From an uncultured Peptococcaceae bacterium (GTDB lineage: Bacteria > Bacillota > Desulfotomaculia > Desulfotomaculales > Desulfallaceae): a stretch of DNA of 7,474 nt. Below, piece by piece: positions 6,481 through 7,474 of this stretch (positions within the stretch are counted from its first letter, which is position 1; each line of letters begins with the position of its first letter). Both the position numbers and the translations under genes were made by a program. The stretch is taken from the NCBI GenBank assembly GCA_913064925.1, contig CAJYBN010000139.1, positions 1 through 7,474 of the forward strand. The letters are read 5' to 3'. The notes under the pieces were generated by a model, which did no database searches, was not told where the DNA came from, and was given only the letters and a program-made list of their open reading frames with translations.

Positions 6481-7125
6481 TTGAAACTATTAATCATGGG
6501 GCCGCCCGGGGCGGGTAAGGGCACACAGGCGGAAATGCTGGTGAAGGAACTAAACATCGCGCACATTTCCACCGGGGACATGTTCCGCGCCGCCATCAAA
6601 GAAGGAACCGAAATGGGGAAAAAGGCTAAGGAATACATGGACAAGGGAGCCTTGGTACCGGATGAAGTAGTAGTGGGTATGGTTAAGGACAGGCTTTCCA
6701 AGCCCGACTGCGCAGGCGGTTTCCTGTTGGATGGGTTCCCCCGTACACTGGAACAGGCCAAAGCCCTTGACGCCACCCTGCAGGAAATGAACATCAAATT
6801 GGACGGTGTCATCAATATAGCTGTACCTAGGGAGAAATTAATGGCCCGCCTTACGGGGCGCAGGGTATGCCGCAACTGCGGGGCAAGCTATCATATACTA
6901 TTCAACAAGCCGCAAGTGGAAGGCAAGTGCAACAGCTGCGGTGGCGAGCTCTACCAGCGCAGCGATGACAACGAGGCAGCCGTAAGTAACCGCCTCGACG
7001 TCTACGAGGCCCAAACCCAGCCCTTAATAGATTATTACTCATCCAAGGGACTACTGTTAAATATCAACGGCGACCAGGAAATTCAAAAAGTGCTGGCAGA
7101 TATCTTAAGCAGCTTGAAAAAATAA
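6481..7125 (+). CDS. adk: Adenylate kinase, zinc-LID type
   Basis: Adenylate kinase catalyses ATP + AMP to 2 ADP in the cytoplasm and keeps the adenylate pools in balance. From the TTG start the protein has 214 residues, the normal bacterial length. It shows the P-loop GPPGAGKGT (7-15), the AMP-site STGDMFR (30-36), DGFPRT (84-89), and the LID residues C130, C133, C150 and C153, which should bind a structural zinc as in many Gram-positive and thermophilic enzymes. R160 and R171 fit the conserved LID and catalytic arginines. An in-frame ATG at 6454 would give 223 residues but puts the ribosome site inside the gene. In many Firmicutes adk lies between secY and map in the ribosomal protein cluster; here it has its own promoter next to AMP-producing acyl-CoA synthetases. 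It could be the only copy, relocated, or a second copy. Function is confident. Confidence 0.95.
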   Translation: MKLLIMGPPGAGKGTQAEMLVKELNIAHISTGDMFRAAIKEGTEMGKKAKEYMDKGALVPDEVVVGMVKDRLSKPDCAGGFLLDGFPRTLEQAKALDATLQEMNIKLDGVINIAVPREKLMARLTGRRVCRNCGASYHILFNKPQVEGKCNSCGGELYQRSDDNEAAVSNRLDVYEAQTQPLIDYYSSKGLLLNINGDQEIQKVLADILSSLKK

Positions 7126-7130
7126 AGACG

Positions 7131-7154
7131 GGCCTCCGGTTTCCACCGGGGGCC
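7131..7154 (+). terminator. GC-rich hairpin after adk, possible terminator
   Basis: GGCCTCCGGT (7131-7140) pairs with ACCGGGGGCC (7145-7154) across a four-base loop, 10 bp with one T-G wobble, starting 5 bases after the adk stop. TACTACCGG follows instead of a T-tract, so it may terminate poorly and act mainly to protect the adk mRNA end or reduce read-through into the methyltransferase gene 26 bases on. Confidence 0.5.
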
Positions 7155-7180
7155 TACTACCGGTTAAAGCCGTGGCAAAA

Positions 7181-7474
7181 ATGAGTCAATATCAAGGACT
7201 TTCCCGCATATACGATTACCTGGTCGGTGGGGTTGATTTCCAACAATGGATCAACTATGCGGAGGATTTGCTGCGTAAGTTCAACCTCTGCGTCCGCAGC
7301 GTCGCCGACTTGGCCTGTGGCACGGGTAACACAACACTTCCCTTTGCCAGGCGTGGGTACAAAACCACGGGCATCGACATTTCTGAGGAAATGTTGGAAC
7401 TGGCCAGGCAAAAAGCGGCAGCGCAAAATCTTGACATTACCTTTTTGCAGCAGGACATGCGCCATTTCCGCCTG
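7181..7474 (+). CDS. Class I SAM-dependent methyltransferase (5' part)
   Basis: The 98 residues before the window edge carry the start of a Rossmann-fold methyltransferase. Motif I is VADLACGTGN (41-50), the SAM-binding glycine loop. The next strand ends GIDIS (64-68), with D66 expected to contact the SAM ribose, and QQDMRHF (90-96) resembles the adenine-contacting acidic segment. The N-terminus (SRIYDYLVGGVDFQQW, 8-23) resembles small stand-alone methyltransferases of Firmicutes, but the acceptor cannot be inferred. The ATG at 7181 has no clear ribosome site; an in-frame GTG at 7172 would add three residues and has none either, so translation may depend on coupling or be weak. It follows adk by 55 bases with a hairpin between them. 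The 3' end lies outside the window. Confidence 0.85.
   Translation, partial: MSQYQGLSRIYDYLVGGVDFQQWINYAEDLLRKFNLCVRSVADLACGTGNTTLPFARRGYKTTGIDISEEMLELARQKAAAQNLDITFLQQDMRHFRL

Noticed and set aside
6399..6875. A 158-codon - strand frame opposite the start of adk
   Set aside because: It covers the adk promoter and P-loop region on the opposite strand, has no ribosome site seen and no family likeness. The adk reading explains the sequence.
7157..7465. A 102-codon - strand frame opposite the methyltransferase
   Set aside because: The + strand reading carries clear SAM-binding motifs, and the - strand frame has no recognisable features.

Overview
The window looks like a chromosomal stretch from a Gram-positive anaerobe of the class Clostridia. 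A member of the Desulfotomaculum/Pelotomaculum group is my best guess, which is inference from general resemblance and not from a search. Support comes from the strong AGGAGG-type ribosome sites, the TTG start on adk, an adenylate kinase with a four-cysteine zinc LID, AT-rich intergenic DNA, and two AMP-forming acyl-CoA synthetases side by side.

Layout from left to right. (1) The last 22 codons of an unidentified + strand gene (3-71) are followed by a strong hairpin terminator (124-172). (2) Convergent to it, on the - strand, lies a full-length adenine deaminase-like amidohydrolase (231-2006). It keeps the primary metal-site residues but has lost several other motifs that define the family. 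(3) A 584-base, mostly AT-rich divergent intergenic region (2007-2590) contains a perfect 10-bp tandem repeat and a GC-richer island of unknown origin. (4) An AlkK-type medium/long-chain acyl-CoA synthetase (2591-4210) comes next, then a terminator-like hairpin and a 245-base gap, then a second, FadD-like long-chain acyl-CoA synthetase (4456-6144). (5) A 309-base gap holds inverted repeats that can pair in two exclusive ways. It also holds, on the - strand, a decayed C-terminal fragment of an acyl-CoA dehydrogenase that no intact gene explains. (6) A well-formed promoter drives adenylate kinase (6481-7125, TTG start), followed by a hairpin and the 5' part of a class I SAM-dependent methyltransferase that runs off the window (7181-7474).

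Functionally the centre of the window concerns fatty acid activation. Both synthetases turn ATP into AMP plus pyrophosphate while making acyl-CoA, adenylate kinase returns AMP to the ADP/ATP pool, and the dehydrogenase relic suggests a beta-oxidation gene once stood here. The adenine deaminase-like gene is also purine-related, but it is transcribed away from the rest and need not belong with it. The genes have separate promoters or terminators between them, so this is a neighbourhood more than one operon. I found no CRISPR array, tRNA, rRNA or intact mobile element. The most interesting items are the divergent deaminase, the acyl-CoA dehydrogenase relic and the alternative hairpins at the end of the second synthetase.
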